The notes: generated by a model from the letters alone, not told the origin. A stretch of DNA of 64,000 nucleotides from Chloroflexi bacterium UBA4736 (GCA_002404015.1 DHIW01000125.1:6666-70665), one strand, 5' to 3'; positions 51,818-61,326 are shown, numbered from the stretch's first letter. Made by a program: numbers and translations.

Positions 51818-52612
51818 TTAGAAGTTCACCAGGCCTTCGCGGAGCACCTGCTTGCCGTCTGGCCCGATCGACTCGAAGGTGGCGCCGGTGGCGGTCCGCC
51901 AGATCCGGGTCACCAGGTCGCTGCCGGGCTGGAGCATGCTCGCGAAGCGGACCGAGAGCGAGCTGACTCGGCCGGGGTCGGCGCCCGCCACCTCCTCGAC
52001 GACCGCCCGGGTGGCGATGTGCAGCATGCACATGCCCTGCACGATGATCCCGGGCAGTCCGACCTGCCTGGCGAATTCAGGATCCGTGTGGATCTTGTTG
52101 TCGTCCCCGCTGGCCTTCGCGTAGCGAAAGGTGATGTCCTTCGCGAGGTGGGTTTTGCGAACTGCGTCCGGCGAGCCCGGCTCGGGCGCGCCGGGCCGTT
52201 CCGGCTTCCGAGCGCCCGCCGCAGGCGGAGGGTTCTGGGCCGTGCCCCGGGAGACGCTCACGACCCGCTGGGTGCAGACGGCTTCGTCGTCGGGGCCGAA
52301 GGTTTCCAGGCGCATCACGAGCACCTCGTTGGCCCCTCGGTCCGTGAGCGACTCGATGGTTCCGACCGATTTCAAAACGTCGCCGGCGGCGATCGGCCGG
52401 CTGAACTCCATCCGCTGCTCGCCGTGGACGATCCGTCCTATGTCGACGTCCAGCTCGGGGTCGACGTTGACCTCCTGGATGCCCCGCCAGACCGGCACGA
52501 TCGCGAACACCGGAGTGGGGCCGCCCGCGATGGCGGCGTACTCGTCCAGCTGCTCCTGGGAGACGTTGTGGGTGCCCAGGTCGTACGTGTGGCCGATTCG
52601 TTCGCGCCTCAT
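51818..52612 (-). CDS. double hot-dog MaoC-like enoyl-CoA hydratase
   Basis: 264 residues, two hot-dog units. The N-terminal unit (1 to about 125) is FAS1-dehydratase-like (DEYAAIAGGPTPVFAIVPVW); the C-terminal unit (about 150-264) has the catalytic R-hydratase motif: YAKASGDDNKIHTD, then FARQVGLPGIIVQGMC. Hydrates 2-enoyl-CoA to 3-hydroxyacyl-CoA. It sits immediately next to the fabG-like SDR, which would oxidise that product. ATG directly follows the fabG stop. Confidence 0.88.
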   Translation of the reverse strand: MRRERIGHTYDLGTHNVSQEQLDEYAAIAGGPTPVFAIVPVWRGIQEVNVDPELDVDIGRIVHGEQRMEFSRPIAAGDVLKSVGTIESLTDRGANEVLVMRLETFGPDDEAVCTQRVVSVSRGTAQNPPPAAGARKPERPGAPEPGSPDAVRKTHLAKDITFRYAKASGDDNKIHTDPEFARQVGLPGIIVQGMCMLHIATRAVVEEVAGADPGRVSSLSVRFASMLQPGSDLVTRIWRTATGATFESIGPDGKQVLREGLVNF

Positions 52613-53362
52613 CTACATGTAGAACCCCCCGTTTACGTCGAGGATGGCGCCGGTCACGTAGGCCGCGTCATCGGAGCAGAAGAAAGCCACCGCGGCCGCG
52701 ATCTCCTCGGGCTGGCCGGGCCGGCCGAGCGGGATCATCGAGAGCATCGCGCTGCGCATGTCCTCGGGGACCGCGCGCGTCATCTCGGTATCGATGAAGC
52801 CCGGCCGGATGCAGTTCACGGTCGTCTTCGAGCGCGCGAACTCGCGGGCCGCCGTCTTGACCATGGCGACGATGCCGGCCTTGGCCGCGCTGTAGTTGAG
52901 CTGGCCGGGATTGCCCGTGGCCGCCGCCACGGAGGAGATGCAGACGACGCGGCCGTTGCCATGCTCGCGGAGATAGGGCGCCGACGCGCGCAGGCAGCCG
53001 AAGGTGCCGGTCAGGTGCACCCCGATCACCTGGTCCCACTGCTCGTCCGTCATCTTGTGAAGGAACGCGTCCCGGGTGATCCCGGCGTTGGTCACCATGG
53101 TGTCGAGGCCGCCCAGGTCCTGGGCGGCCAGCTTTACCGACTCGTTCACCTGGTCCCGGTCGGAGACATCGCAGGCGTACCCGAGCACCCGGTTGCCGGT
53201 CCGGCCGGCGATCTCCCTGGCGGTGGCCTCCGCCGCCCTCGCCTCCAGGTCGAAGATCGCGACGGCCAGCCCCTCCGAGGATAGGCGCTCCGCGATGGCC
53301 GCCCCGATACCGCGCGCGCCGCCGGTCACGATCGCGCGGGAGACCGAGAACGTCATGGTCAT
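52613..53362 (-). CDS. FabG-like 3-oxoacyl reductase / 3-hydroxyacyl-CoA dehydrogenase
   Basis: 249-residue SDR. TGGARGIG at about 14, NAGITRDAFLHKMTDEQW typical of FabG/PhaB, ISSVAAATGNPGQLNYSAAK with Ser and YSAAK at about 153, and VTGAILDVNGGFYM at the end. Acts on 3-oxo/3-hydroxyacyl thioesters; with MaoC next door it fits a beta-oxidation-like step. Start overlaps the mutase small-subunit stop (ATGA). Confidence 0.88.
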   Translation of the reverse strand: MTMTFSVSRAIVTGGARGIGAAIAERLSSEGLAVAIFDLEARAAEATAREIAGRTGNRVLGYACDVSDRDQVNESVKLAAQDLGGLDTMVTNAGITRDAFLHKMTDEQWDQVIGVHLTGTFGCLRASAPYLREHGNGRVVCISSVAAATGNPGQLNYSAAKAGIVAMVKTAAREFARSKTTVNCIRPGFIDTEMTRAVPEDMRSAMLSMIPLGRPGQPEEIAAAVAFFCSDDAAYVTGAILDVNGGFYM

Positions 53363-53808
53363 ACCGTCACCCCCTGTTCAACTCCGGGCCCGGTGCCGCC
53401 ACGGCGCCGGCTCACCTCCCCGCGCACGAACTCCACGATCTCGCCGAGATGGCTGCCGGTCGCGAAGACCGTGTAGCCGGCCGCTTCCAGCGCCGGCCGG
53501 TCGGCCTGCGGGATGGTGCCTCCGACCAGGAGCAGGATGTCGCCCGCCCCCAGCTCCTTCAGCCTGGCGGCGAGCCGGCTGCAGTAGTCCATGTGGGCGC
53601 CCGAGAGCACGGAGAGCCCGACCGCCTCGGCATCCTCCTGGATCGCCACCGCCACGATCGCGTCGACCGTCTGGTGGCGGCCGGTGTAGATGACCTCCAT
53701 GCCGGCGTCCTTGAGCGCCTTGGCGACCACCTTGGCGCCGCGGTCGTGGCCGTCAAGGCCCGGCTTGCCGATGACGATCCGGATGGGAAGCGCGGTCTGG
53801 GTCACCAT
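53359..53808 (-). CDS. B12-binding small subunit of acyl-CoA mutase
   Basis: 149 residues from ATG 53808. Cobalamin-binding domain with the base-off His motif GLDGHDRGAKVVAKAL (DxHxxG), SVLSGAHMDY and LLVGGTIPQADR. Provides the adenosylcobalamin site for the large subunit encoded about 6 kb upstream in the same operon (59685-61310). Its start overlaps the hydantoinase B stop. A Gly/Arg tail (RRRGGTGPG) follows the domain. Confidence 0.9.
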   Translation of the reverse strand: MVTQTALPIRIVIGKPGLDGHDRGAKVVAKALKDAGMEVIYTGRHQTVDAIVAVAIQEDAEAVGLSVLSGAHMDYCSRLAARLKELGAGDILLLVGGTIPQADRPALEAAGYTVFATGSHLGEIVEFVRGEVSRRRGGTGPGVEQGVTV

Positions 53809-55439
53809 CGCGTCACCAGGCCCAGCCGGATGTCCTCCTCGATCGCCTTGGGGTCGCGCTCGGCGGGGTTCCCATAGCCGCCGGCGCCGGCCAGCTGGAA
53901 GGACACCACGTCGCCGAATTCGAGGTCCACCGAGGCCTTGCCGCCGATCTCGTAGGCGCCAGGCGAATCCGGGTTGACCACCGTCCGCCCGAGCTGACCG
54001 GGCTCCCCGCCCAGCACGCCGAAGGGGCGGAAGCGATGGCGCTCGGAGAGGTTGGTGAACTTGATCGACTCGCCCAGGATCCGCACGTCCCGGCGCACGC
54101 CGAGGCCACCCCGGAACCTGCCCCTGCCGCCCGAGTCGGGGATGAGCTCGAACCGCTCCACGATCACAGGCGTCGTCGACTCCACCGCCTCCACGGGGAT
54201 GTTGGCCGCGTTGTAGGGCGAGGACATCGCCTCGCAGCCGTCCTTGGCCGCCCGGGCTCCGATCCCGCCGTGGATCAGCTCGTAGCCCACGAAGCGACGC
54301 CGGCGGACCGGATCGTAGGCCCCGAACGTGGCGTTGCAGAAATGCGAGTTGGCCGCTGTCACCGACTCGGGGAGTGCGGCTGCCAGGGCGCCCAGCACCA
54401 CCTCGAAGACGCGCGAGCAGATCGCGGCCCGGGGCCCGCCACCGGCCGGCCGCCGCGGGTTCAGGAAGCAGCCCTCGGGGGCCTCGACCTGGAAGGGCCG
54501 CAGGGCCCCGGCGTTCATCGGCTCGTGCGGGGTGGTCAGGCACTTGAGCGCGGCGTAGACGTAGCTCCGCGTGTAGTTGAAGTAGCTGTTGAGGCCCGAC
54601 TCGGTCTGGTCGTCGGTGCCGTCGAAGTCCACCAAAAGCTGGTCGCCGGCCACCGTCACCTTGACCGCGATCTTGAGCGGCGGCGTACCTGGGCCGTAAT
54701 CGTCCATGAAGTCGCTGAAGCGGTACTCGCCGTCCTTCATCTCGCTGATGCGGGCGCGGACGCGGGCCTCCGTCTCGTCGAGCATCGTCTCGATACAGGC
54801 GTCCACGGTCTCCCGGCCGAAGCGCGCGTAGAGCTCCGACATCCGCTGCTCGCCGACCAACAGGGAGGCGCGCTGAGAGCGCATGTCGCCCAGCACGTTG
54901 CGGGGCACGCGCGAGTTGGCGCCGATGATCGCCAGCGCGGCCTCGTTCTCGCGCCCCTCCTCGACGATCTTCAAAGGCGGGATGCGCAGGCCCTCCTGGT
55001 GGTAGTCGAAGATGCCCTCGACGGCCTGGCTGCCCGGCCGGGAGCCGCCCACGTCTGTGTGGTGGACGAGGTTCACGCCGAAGCCGATCAGCTCCCCCTC
55101 CCAGAAGGCGGGCATGGTCATCAGGAAGTCCGGGAAATGGCCGGAGCCGAGCTGCGGGTCGTTGAGCAGGAGCACATCCCCCGGCTTCAGGGTCTCGACG
55201 GGGAAGGCCTCCTGGAAGTTGCGGATCGCGAAGTTCATGGCCCCCATGTGGCCGGGGCTGTAAGGGCCCTGGGCGCTCATCCGGCCCTGCGCGTCGAACA
55301 CCGCCACGGAGAAGTCCTGGCCTTCCCGGGCCTGGATCGAGTAGGCGGTGCGCTGGACCGTGCTGCCGATCTCGACACAGATCGACTGCAGGGCCCCCCA
55401 GACCACGCCCAGGGTGATGGGGTCGGGACGGCCGTTCAT
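53802..55439 (-). CDS. hydantoinase B/oxoprolinase subunit
   Basis: 545 residues from ATG 55439 (ATGA overlap with hydantoinase A). HyuB family: DPITLGVVWGALQSI, STVQRTAYSIQAREGQDFSV, YSPGHMGAMNFAIRNF, LLNDPQLGSGHFPDF, VNLVHHTDVGGSRPGS and the C-terminal FQLAGAGGYGNPAERDP. With HyuA it forms ATP-dependent amidohydrolases (N-methylhydantoinase, 5-oxoprolinase) or carboxylases (acetone/acetophenone). The substrate here is unknown, but placement among acyl-CoA enzymes favours a carboxylase-like or lactam-opening step. Confidence 0.9.
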   Translation of the reverse strand: MNGRPDPITLGVVWGALQSICVEIGSTVQRTAYSIQAREGQDFSVAVFDAQGRMSAQGPYSPGHMGAMNFAIRNFQEAFPVETLKPGDVLLLNDPQLGSGHFPDFLMTMPAFWEGELIGFGVNLVHHTDVGGSRPGSQAVEGIFDYHQEGLRIPPLKIVEEGRENEAALAIIGANSRVPRNVLGDMRSQRASLLVGEQRMSELYARFGRETVDACIETMLDETEARVRARISEMKDGEYRFSDFMDDYGPGTPPLKIAVKVTVAGDQLLVDFDGTDDQTESGLNSYFNYTRSYVYAALKCLTTPHEPMNAGALRPFQVEAPEGCFLNPRRPAGGGPRAAICSRVFEVVLGALAAALPESVTAANSHFCNATFGAYDPVRRRRFVGYELIHGGIGARAAKDGCEAMSSPYNAANIPVEAVESTTPVIVERFELIPDSGGRGRFRGGLGVRRDVRILGESIKFTNLSERHRFRPFGVLGGEPGQLGRTVVNPDSPGAYEIGGKASVDLEFGDVVSFQLAGAGGYGNPAERDPKAIEEDIRLGLVTRW

Positions 55440-57442
55440 GAGGCGAGCAGGCTCCCGTAGTCGTCGACGACCGCCTTCAGCCCGGGCGGGAGGACGGTGG
55501 TCGATTCCTTCTCCTCCACGATGACCGGGCCCTCGAGGGCCTGGCCAGGGGACAGCTCGTCGCGCGCGTGCACCTGCACCTCCAGGTAGCCGCTGCACTC
55601 GGGGAAGTAGGCGCTCCGGGCCCGCGCCGTCGCCTGGGCTCGAGCGGCGAAGCGAGGCAGCTCGACCGGCGTCCGCTCGCCGATCGCCGTCAGCCGCCAG
55701 GTGGTGGCCTCGACCATCTCGTTCGGGCTGGCCTGCCCGTAGCGCCGGGTGTAGAGCTCCTCGAACGCCCGGCGGGCCTCCTCGAACGGCACCGTGAGCT
55801 CATAGCCCTGGCCGACGTAGCGGAGGTCCACCTCCCGGACGAAGGCCGCCGGCGGCGTGCGCAGGAGGACCGTGGCCTCCCGCTGCATGTCGGCGTAGAT
55901 GGCCTCGGCCTGGTCCGCGTCCACGTCGTCGAGCCGGACCAGGTGCGTGCGCGAGAGGTCGACCTTGACGTCCGCCGAGAGCAGGCCGATGGCGGAGGCG
56001 ACGCCCGCCGCGGCAGGCAGGATCAGGACCTGGACGCCCAGCGCCTGGACCAGGCGGCCGGCGTGCACGGGGCCTGAGCCTCCGGTCGCCACGAACGCCA
56101 GCCGGCGGGGGTCGTATCCGCGCTCGATGGAGACCACCCGGGTGGCCAGCTCCATGTTCAGGTTCACCAGGGCGTGGATGCCCCAGGCCGCCTCCTCGAC
56201 CGACATGCCGAGCGGCTGCGCGACCCGATCAGCGATCGCCCGCCGGGCGCCCTCCAGGTCGAGCCGGAGCGAGCCACCGGCGAAGTTGTCCGGGTTCAGG
56301 TAGCCGAGCACCAGGTTGGCGTCGGTGACGGTCGGCTCGGCGCCGCCCTGCCCGTAGCAGACGGGGCCGGGCTGGGAGCCCGCGCTGTCGGGCCCGACCT
56401 GGATGGTGCCAAGGGCGGGGCGGGCGATGGAGCCGCCGCCCGCGCCGATCTCCACGAGGTCCAGCGAGCGCACGTTCATCGGGATGCCGCTGCCGGCGGC
56501 CAGCCGCACGCGGTGCAGCTCGAACGTGTCCACCGTCTGCGGCTTGCCCCCTGCGATCAGCGAGAGCTTGGCTGTGGTGCCTCCCATGTCGAAGGCGATC
56601 AGGTCGGGGTGGCCGGTCAGCTCGCCGTAGCGGGCGGCGATCAGGGCGCCCGCGGCCGGGCCCGACTCGATCATGCGGACCGGGAACTGGGCCATCGTCT
56701 CCGCCGTGGCGGCGCCGCCGCCCGACTGCATGATGAAGAGCCGGCCTCCGTAGCCCCGGCCGCGCAGCTCGGCGCCCATCCTGCCCAGGTACTCGCGCAC
56801 GGCCTGCACGAGGTAGGCGTTGACGACGGTCGTGCTCGTCCGCTCGTACTCGCGGAACTGGGGCGAGACCTCGCAGGAGAGAGAGAGCTCGATCTCGGGC
56901 GCCGCCTCCCGGACCAGCCTGGCGAAGAGCCGCTCGTGCTCCGGGTTGACGTAGCTGTGCAGGAAGCAGATCGCCAGCGACCGCACGCCGCGCTCGCGCA
57001 TGCCGGCGATGGCCGCCGCCGCCTGAGTCTCGTCCAGCGGCCGGTGGATGGCGCCGTCCGCCAGGACCCGCTCGTCCACCTCCCACACCCATGTGCGGTC
57101 GATGAGAGCCGCGGGCTTCTCGATCTGCAGGTCGTAGAGCTGGTAGCGCTTCTGGCGGCCGATCCCGAGCACGTCCCGGAAGCCGCGGGTGGTCGCCAGC
57201 CCGACACCGGTCGCCTTCCGCTCGATCACCACGTTGGAGCCCAGCGTGGTGCCGTGCACCGCGCGCGCCAGGTCGTTCCAGGACGCGCCCGATTCCCGCA
57301 TCATGGCGTCCAGGCCGGCCAGGCAGGCGTCGCTGGGATCGGGGTAGGTGGTCAGCCGCTTGGCGGTGTGCAGCCGGCCTGCGTCATCCTGCAGCACGAA
57401 GTCAGTGAAGGTGCCTCCCACGTCGAACGCGACCTGCGTCAT
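55436..57442 (-). CDS. hydantoinase A/oxoprolinase subunit
   Basis: 668 residues from ATG 57442 (ATGA overlap with the CoA-transferase). ASKHA-fold ATPase: FDVGGTFTDFVLQD at the N-terminus, VHGTTLGSNVVIERKATGVG, SGPAAGALIAARYGELTG, IAFDMGGTTAKLSLI, VEIGAGGGSIARP and TGGSGPVHAG. Couples ATP use to the HyuB reaction. Partner of the next gene; both lie between a CaiB transferase and the mutase small subunit. Confidence 0.92.
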   Translation of the reverse strand: MTQVAFDVGGTFTDFVLQDDAGRLHTAKRLTTYPDPSDACLAGLDAMMRESGASWNDLARAVHGTTLGSNVVIERKATGVGLATTRGFRDVLGIGRQKRYQLYDLQIEKPAALIDRTWVWEVDERVLADGAIHRPLDETQAAAAIAGMRERGVRSLAICFLHSYVNPEHERLFARLVREAAPEIELSLSCEVSPQFREYERTSTTVVNAYLVQAVREYLGRMGAELRGRGYGGRLFIMQSGGGAATAETMAQFPVRMIESGPAAGALIAARYGELTGHPDLIAFDMGGTTAKLSLIAGGKPQTVDTFELHRVRLAAGSGIPMNVRSLDLVEIGAGGGSIARPALGTIQVGPDSAGSQPGPVCYGQGGAEPTVTDANLVLGYLNPDNFAGGSLRLDLEGARRAIADRVAQPLGMSVEEAAWGIHALVNLNMELATRVVSIERGYDPRRLAFVATGGSGPVHAGRLVQALGVQVLILPAAAGVASAIGLLSADVKVDLSRTHLVRLDDVDADQAEAIYADMQREATVLLRTPPAAFVREVDLRYVGQGYELTVPFEEARRAFEELYTRRYGQASPNEMVEATTWRLTAIGERTPVELPRFAARAQATARARSAYFPECSGYLEVQVHARDELSPGQALEGPVIVEEKESTTVLPPGLKAVVDDYGSLLAS

Positions 57443-58545
57443 TTCAGCAGTTCGGCGTTGTGCTGTCCGAGCGCCGGCGCGGGTGTGAAGGTATCCGCCG
57501 AGCCCGTCTTGACCGGGTTGCCCACCAGGCTGCGCTCGCCGTCGCTGACCACCATCGCCCGGTGCAGCACCTGGGGGTCGCTGAGGACGCGGTCGACAGT
57601 GTTCACAGGTCCCGCCGGCACGTTCACCTTCCACAGTTCGGATACCCACTCGTCGGTGGTGCGGATCGCCATCAGCGCCTGGATCAGCGGCACCAGCTCC
57701 TCGCGCGCCGCCACCCGCTCGGCGTTGGTGGGATAGCGCTCGATCAGCTCGGGCAGGCCCAGCACCTGGCAGAACGGAGCCCAGAAGTTCTCGCCGAAGA
57801 CGGCCACCACGACGTGGCCGTCGGCGGTCCGGAAGGACTGGTAAGGCACCGCGCTCTGGTGCGAGCTGCCGATCGGTTGGGGCACCCGGCCGTCGGTCAG
57901 GAAGTACTGGGCGACGTAGGTCAGAAGGGAGACCTGCACGTCGAGGAGGGCGAGGTCCACGTGCTCGCCCTGGCCCGTCCGCTGCCGCTTGAGCAAAGCG
58001 GCGCACACTGCCAGGGCGGCGAAGACGCCCCCGGCCAGGTCGCCGATCGGGATACCGGCCCGGACCGGGTCGCCGCCCGGCTGGCCGGTGATCGACATGC
58101 CGCCGCCCATCGCCTGCAGGATCAGGTCGAAGGCGGGGACGTCGCGGTAGGGGCCGGTGGCCCCAAAGGCGGTCATGGAGCAGGTCACGATGTCCGGCTT
58201 GACCTCCGCCAGCTGGGCGTGGGTGATGCCGAGGCGCGCGGTCACCCCGGCCCGGAAGTTGTCCACCACCGCGTCGGCCGTGGCGACCAGGCCCAGGAAC
58301 CGCTGGCGGTCGTCAGCCTTGCGGAGGTCGAGCACCACGCTCTTCTTGTTCCGGTTCACCGCCTGGAAGTAGGCGGAGCGGCCGTCGGCCTCGAAGGGCG
58401 GCCCCATCTTGCGGATGGGGTCGCCGGCCGGGTCTTCCACCTTGATCACCTCGGCGCCCATGTCCGCCAGCAGGAGCGTGGCGTAGGGCCCGGCCAGCAT
58501 CCGGGTCAGGTCCAGGATCCGGACGCCCTGGAGCAGGTCAGACAC
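57439..58545 (-). CDS. CaiB/BaiF class III CoA-transferase
   Basis: 368 residues. VRILDLTRMLAGPYATLLLA, LADMGAEVIKVEDPAGDP, NRNKKSVVLDLRK and the catalytic Asp in PAFDLILQAMGGGMSITG at about 142, then GEHVDLALLDVQVS. Moves CoA between acyl-CoA and a free acid, the probable activation or release step of the operon pathway. GTG start overlapping the acyl-CoA dehydrogenase by 8 bases. The acid is not identifiable. Confidence 0.9.
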   Translation of the reverse strand: MSDLLQGVRILDLTRMLAGPYATLLLADMGAEVIKVEDPAGDPIRKMGPPFEADGRSAYFQAVNRNKKSVVLDLRKADDRQRFLGLVATADAVVDNFRAGVTARLGITHAQLAEVKPDIVTCSMTAFGATGPYRDVPAFDLILQAMGGGMSITGQPGGDPVRAGIPIGDLAGGVFAALAVCAALLKRQRTGQGEHVDLALLDVQVSLLTYVAQYFLTDGRVPQPIGSSHQSAVPYQSFRTADGHVVVAVFGENFWAPFCQVLGLPELIERYPTNAERVAAREELVPLIQALMAIRTTDEWVSELWKVNVPAGPVNTVDRVLSDPQVLHRAMVVSDGERSLVGNPVKTGSADTFTPAPALGQHNAELLK

Positions 58546-59692
58546 GGCCCTGCCTCCCCAGCACCGCCCGGCCGATCAGCCCCCTCAGGATCTCCGAGGT
58601 TCCGCCGCCATACAGGAGGAAGCGGGCGTCCCGGAACCAGCGCTGGGCGGGGTACTCCATCGCGAAGCCGTAGCTGCCGTAGATCCGAGTCGCCTCGTCC
58701 ACGATGCGAGCGCAGGCCTCCGTGGCGAAGAGCTTGGTCATCGCGGCGAGCGAGGTGATGGTGGCGCCGGTGTCCAGCTGGGCCGCCGCGTCGTAGGTCA
58801 TCAGGCGGGCGGCGTGCAGCTCGGTCGCCATGTCGGCCAGCTTGGCAGCGATCAGCTGGAACTCGCCGATCGGCTTGCCGAAGGCCTGGCGGTCGTTCGC
58901 GTAGCGGGCGCTGTCCTCCAGAGCGCGGCGGCCGAGCCCGACAGCCAGCGCGGCGGTCATGACCCGGATCTCGGAGAGGACGCCGCCGACGTTCTTGACA
59001 CCCTCGCCCTCGTTCCCCAGCAGGGCGTCGGCGGGGAGGTCGCAGTCGATGCTGACCTCGCTGGTCAGCGAGCTCCGGGTGCCCAGCTTCTCGATCGGCT
59101 TGCCGACGCTGAAGCCCGCCGTCGAGGCGTCCAGCAGGAAGAGGGCGATGTTGCCGAGGCCGGGCTCGTCCGAGGTCTTGGCGCCGACGGTCAGGAAGGA
59201 GACGACCGGGGCGTTGGTGATCCAGGTCTTGGTGCCCTCCAGATGCCAGCCCGCGGCCGTCCGCCGAGCCCGCGTGCGCAGGGCGCCCAGGTCCGAGCCG
59301 GCCTCCGGCTCGGTCAGCGCGAAGGTGGCCACCTTCTCGCCTCGCAGGGCCGGCTTCAGGTAGCGCTCGTGCTGGTCGGGCGACCCGTAGCGATGGACGA
59401 AGACGGTGCCCATCAGCGTCTGCATGGCCGCGATGGCGGCCAGCGAGAGGGAGCCCGCCGCCAGCTCCTCGTAGAAGACGCAGGCGGTCTGGAAGTCGGC
59501 GCCCTGGCCGCCGACCTCCTCCGGGTAGCGAAGGCCGAGGTAGCCGAGCTGGGCCAGCCGCTGGAAAAGCTGGTCGGGGAACTTGCCATGCTCGTCCAGC
59601 TCCTCCGCCCGGGGCAGGACCTCCTTGTCGACGAAGCTCCGGATGGACTCGCGGAAGAGCTCGCGCTCCAGGGCCGGCCTGCTGCTAGCCAA
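58538..59692 (-). CDS. acyl-CoA dehydrogenase
   Basis: 384 residues. FALTEPEAGSDLGALRT, TWITNAPVVSFLTVGAKT, RQAFGKPIGEFQLIAAKLAD, IYGSYGFAMEYPAQRW and the catalytic Glu in YGGGTSEILRGLIGR. Oxidises acyl-CoA to 2-enoyl-CoA with ETF, feeding the MaoC hydratase. TTG at 59692 overlaps the mutase large-subunit stop by 8 bases. Short/branched-chain type by overall look; chain length is not inferable. Confidence 0.9.
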   Translation of the reverse strand: MASSRPALERELFRESIRSFVDKEVLPRAEELDEHGKFPDQLFQRLAQLGYLGLRYPEEVGGQGADFQTACVFYEELAAGSLSLAAIAAMQTLMGTVFVHRYGSPDQHERYLKPALRGEKVATFALTEPEAGSDLGALRTRARRTAAGWHLEGTKTWITNAPVVSFLTVGAKTSDEPGLGNIALFLLDASTAGFSVGKPIEKLGTRSSLTSEVSIDCDLPADALLGNEGEGVKNVGGVLSEIRVMTAALAVGLGRRALEDSARYANDRQAFGKPIGEFQLIAAKLADMATELHAARLMTYDAAAQLDTGATITSLAAMTKLFATEACARIVDEATRIYGSYGFAMEYPAQRWFRDARFLLYGGGTSEILRGLIGRAVLGRQGRV

Positions 59693-61310
59693 AGATGTTC
59701 AGCGGCTCCTCGAAGGTGCCGAACACCTCGCGCAGCGTGCCCATGATCTCGCCCACCGTGGCGTAGGCGCGGACGCAGTCCACCGTGTACGGCATGAGGT
59801 TCTCGCGCGTCTCGGCGGCGGCCGCACGGAGGGCAGCAAGCGAGCGCTCGACGTCCGCCTGAGAGCGCCGGGCGCGGACTTCGGCCAGCCTCTCCAGCTG
59901 CTCTTCGAGGGCCGCCGGGTTGTGCTGGTAGAGCCTGGTCGGGGGCGGCTCGTCGGCCGAGACGAAGATGTTCTCGCCGACCACCTTGCGCTCACCCGAC
60001 TCGACCGCCATCGAGTGCTTGTAGGCCTCCTCGAGGACAAGCTGCTGGACGTAGCCGGACTCGATGCAGCGAGCCATCCCGCCGCGGGCCTTGACGTCTT
60101 CCATCAGGGCCAGGATGCGGCGCTCGTACTCGTCCGTGAGGCTCTCCACGTAGTAGGAGCCGGCCAGCGGGTCGGCGGTGTCGGCGACGCCCGACTCGTA
60201 GGCGACGATCTGCTGGGTCCGGAGCGCCGTCAGCATGGCCTCCTGGTCCGGGATCTCGAATGCCTCCTGCCAGGTGTTGACCGTCAGCGACTGCAGGCCG
60301 CCCAGGACCAGCGCCATCGTCTCCACGGTCGCCCGAACGATGTTGTTGAGCGGCTGGGCGTGGCTGAAGGTGGAGCCGCAGGTGCCGGCGAACCAGAGGA
60401 AGCGCCAGGAGCGGGGATCCTGGGCCCCGTAGCCCTCACGCATCAGGCGGGCCCAGATCCGGCGCGAGGCCCGGTACTTGGCGACCTCCTCGAAGAAGTT
60501 CATGAAGGCGCCCAGGTTCCAGGAGATGCGGGGCGCGAAGGAGTCGATCGGGATGTCGCGCTCGAGGGCGCGGTCGATGTACTCGATCGCGTCCGAGATC
60601 GCGAAGGCCATCTCCTGGACCGCGGTCGCCCCCGACTCCCGGATGTGGTACCCGCAGACCGAGATCGGGTTGGCGCGCGGCATCACGCGGGAGCAGTACT
60701 CGAACGTGTCGGCCACCAGCCGCAGCGAGGGCTCGACCGGGTAGATGCAGGCGCCGCGGGCGAAGAACTCCTTCAGGATGTCGTTCTGCACGATCGGCCG
60801 CAGGACCGCCGGCGCGACGCCCTGCTTCTCGCCCGCGACCTGGTAGAGGGCGAGAAAGAGGAAGGCGGGGGCGTTGATGGTGAAGCTGGTCGAGACCTTG
60901 TTCAGCGGGATGCCGTCGAACAGCACCTCGAAGTCGGCCAATGAGTCGATCGCGACGCCGACCCGGCCGACCTCCGCCCGCCACTCCGGGTGGTCGGAGT
61001 CGTAGCCCATCTGGGTGGGCAGGTCGAGCGCGGTGGAGAGGCCGGTGACGCCCTCCTCGGCCAGCAGCCGGCGGTTCCACTCGTTGGTCTCGCGGGGCGT
61101 GCGGAACCCGGTGTAGGTCCGCATCGTCCAGAGCTTCTCGCGGTACATGAGCGGGTAGGGGCCGCGCGTATAGGGGTACTCACCAGGGTCCGCGAGATCG
61201 CGCTCGTAGTCGAGCCCGGCGACGTCCTCGGGCGTGTAGACGGGCTTGATCTCGACCCCGGAGGTGGTCTCCACGCGGCGGACGTCCTTGCCGGTCCTCT
61301 GTGCCATCAA
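59685..61310 (-). CDS. acyl-CoA mutase large subunit (methylmalonyl-CoA mutase family)
   Basis: 541 residues (540 if the adjacent ATG 61307 is used). Substrate-binding TIM barrel without the B12 domain: LWTMRTYTGFRTPRETNEWN, LDLPTQMGYDSDHPEW, FTINAPAFLFLALYQVAGE, IQ-like VQNDILKEFFARGACIYP, CGYHIRESGATAVQEMAFAI and TVNTWQEAFEIPDQEA. Residues aligned with Tyr89 and Arg207 of methylmalonyl-CoA mutase (RTYTGF, PSLRL) are Tyr and Arg. The same family includes 2-hydroxyisobutyryl- and isobutyryl-CoA mutases, so the substrate is left open. First gene of the eleven-gene operon; its B12 subunit is the sixth gene. Confidence 0.9.
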   Translation of the reverse strand: MMAQRTGKDVRRVETTSGVEIKPVYTPEDVAGLDYERDLADPGEYPYTRGPYPLMYREKLWTMRTYTGFRTPRETNEWNRRLLAEEGVTGLSTALDLPTQMGYDSDHPEWRAEVGRVGVAIDSLADFEVLFDGIPLNKVSTSFTINAPAFLFLALYQVAGEKQGVAPAVLRPIVQNDILKEFFARGACIYPVEPSLRLVADTFEYCSRVMPRANPISVCGYHIRESGATAVQEMAFAISDAIEYIDRALERDIPIDSFAPRISWNLGAFMNFFEEVAKYRASRRIWARLMREGYGAQDPRSWRFLWFAGTCGSTFSHAQPLNNIVRATVETMALVLGGLQSLTVNTWQEAFEIPDQEAMLTALRTQQIVAYESGVADTADPLAGSYYVESLTDEYERRILALMEDVKARGGMARCIESGYVQQLVLEEAYKHSMAVESGERKVVGENIFVSADEPPPTRLYQHNPAALEEQLERLAEVRARRSQADVERSLAALRAAAAETRENLMPYTVDCVRAYATVGEIMGTLREVFGTFEEPLNIFG

Positions 61311-61326
61311 GCCACCCGCGGGACAG

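Noticed and set aside
59685-61310. Specific call as 2-hydroxyisobutyryl-CoA mutase
   Set aside because: The positions matching Tyr89 and Arg207 of methylmalonyl-CoA mutase appear conserved, and the diagnostic hydroxyisobutyryl residues cannot be aligned by eye with confidence.
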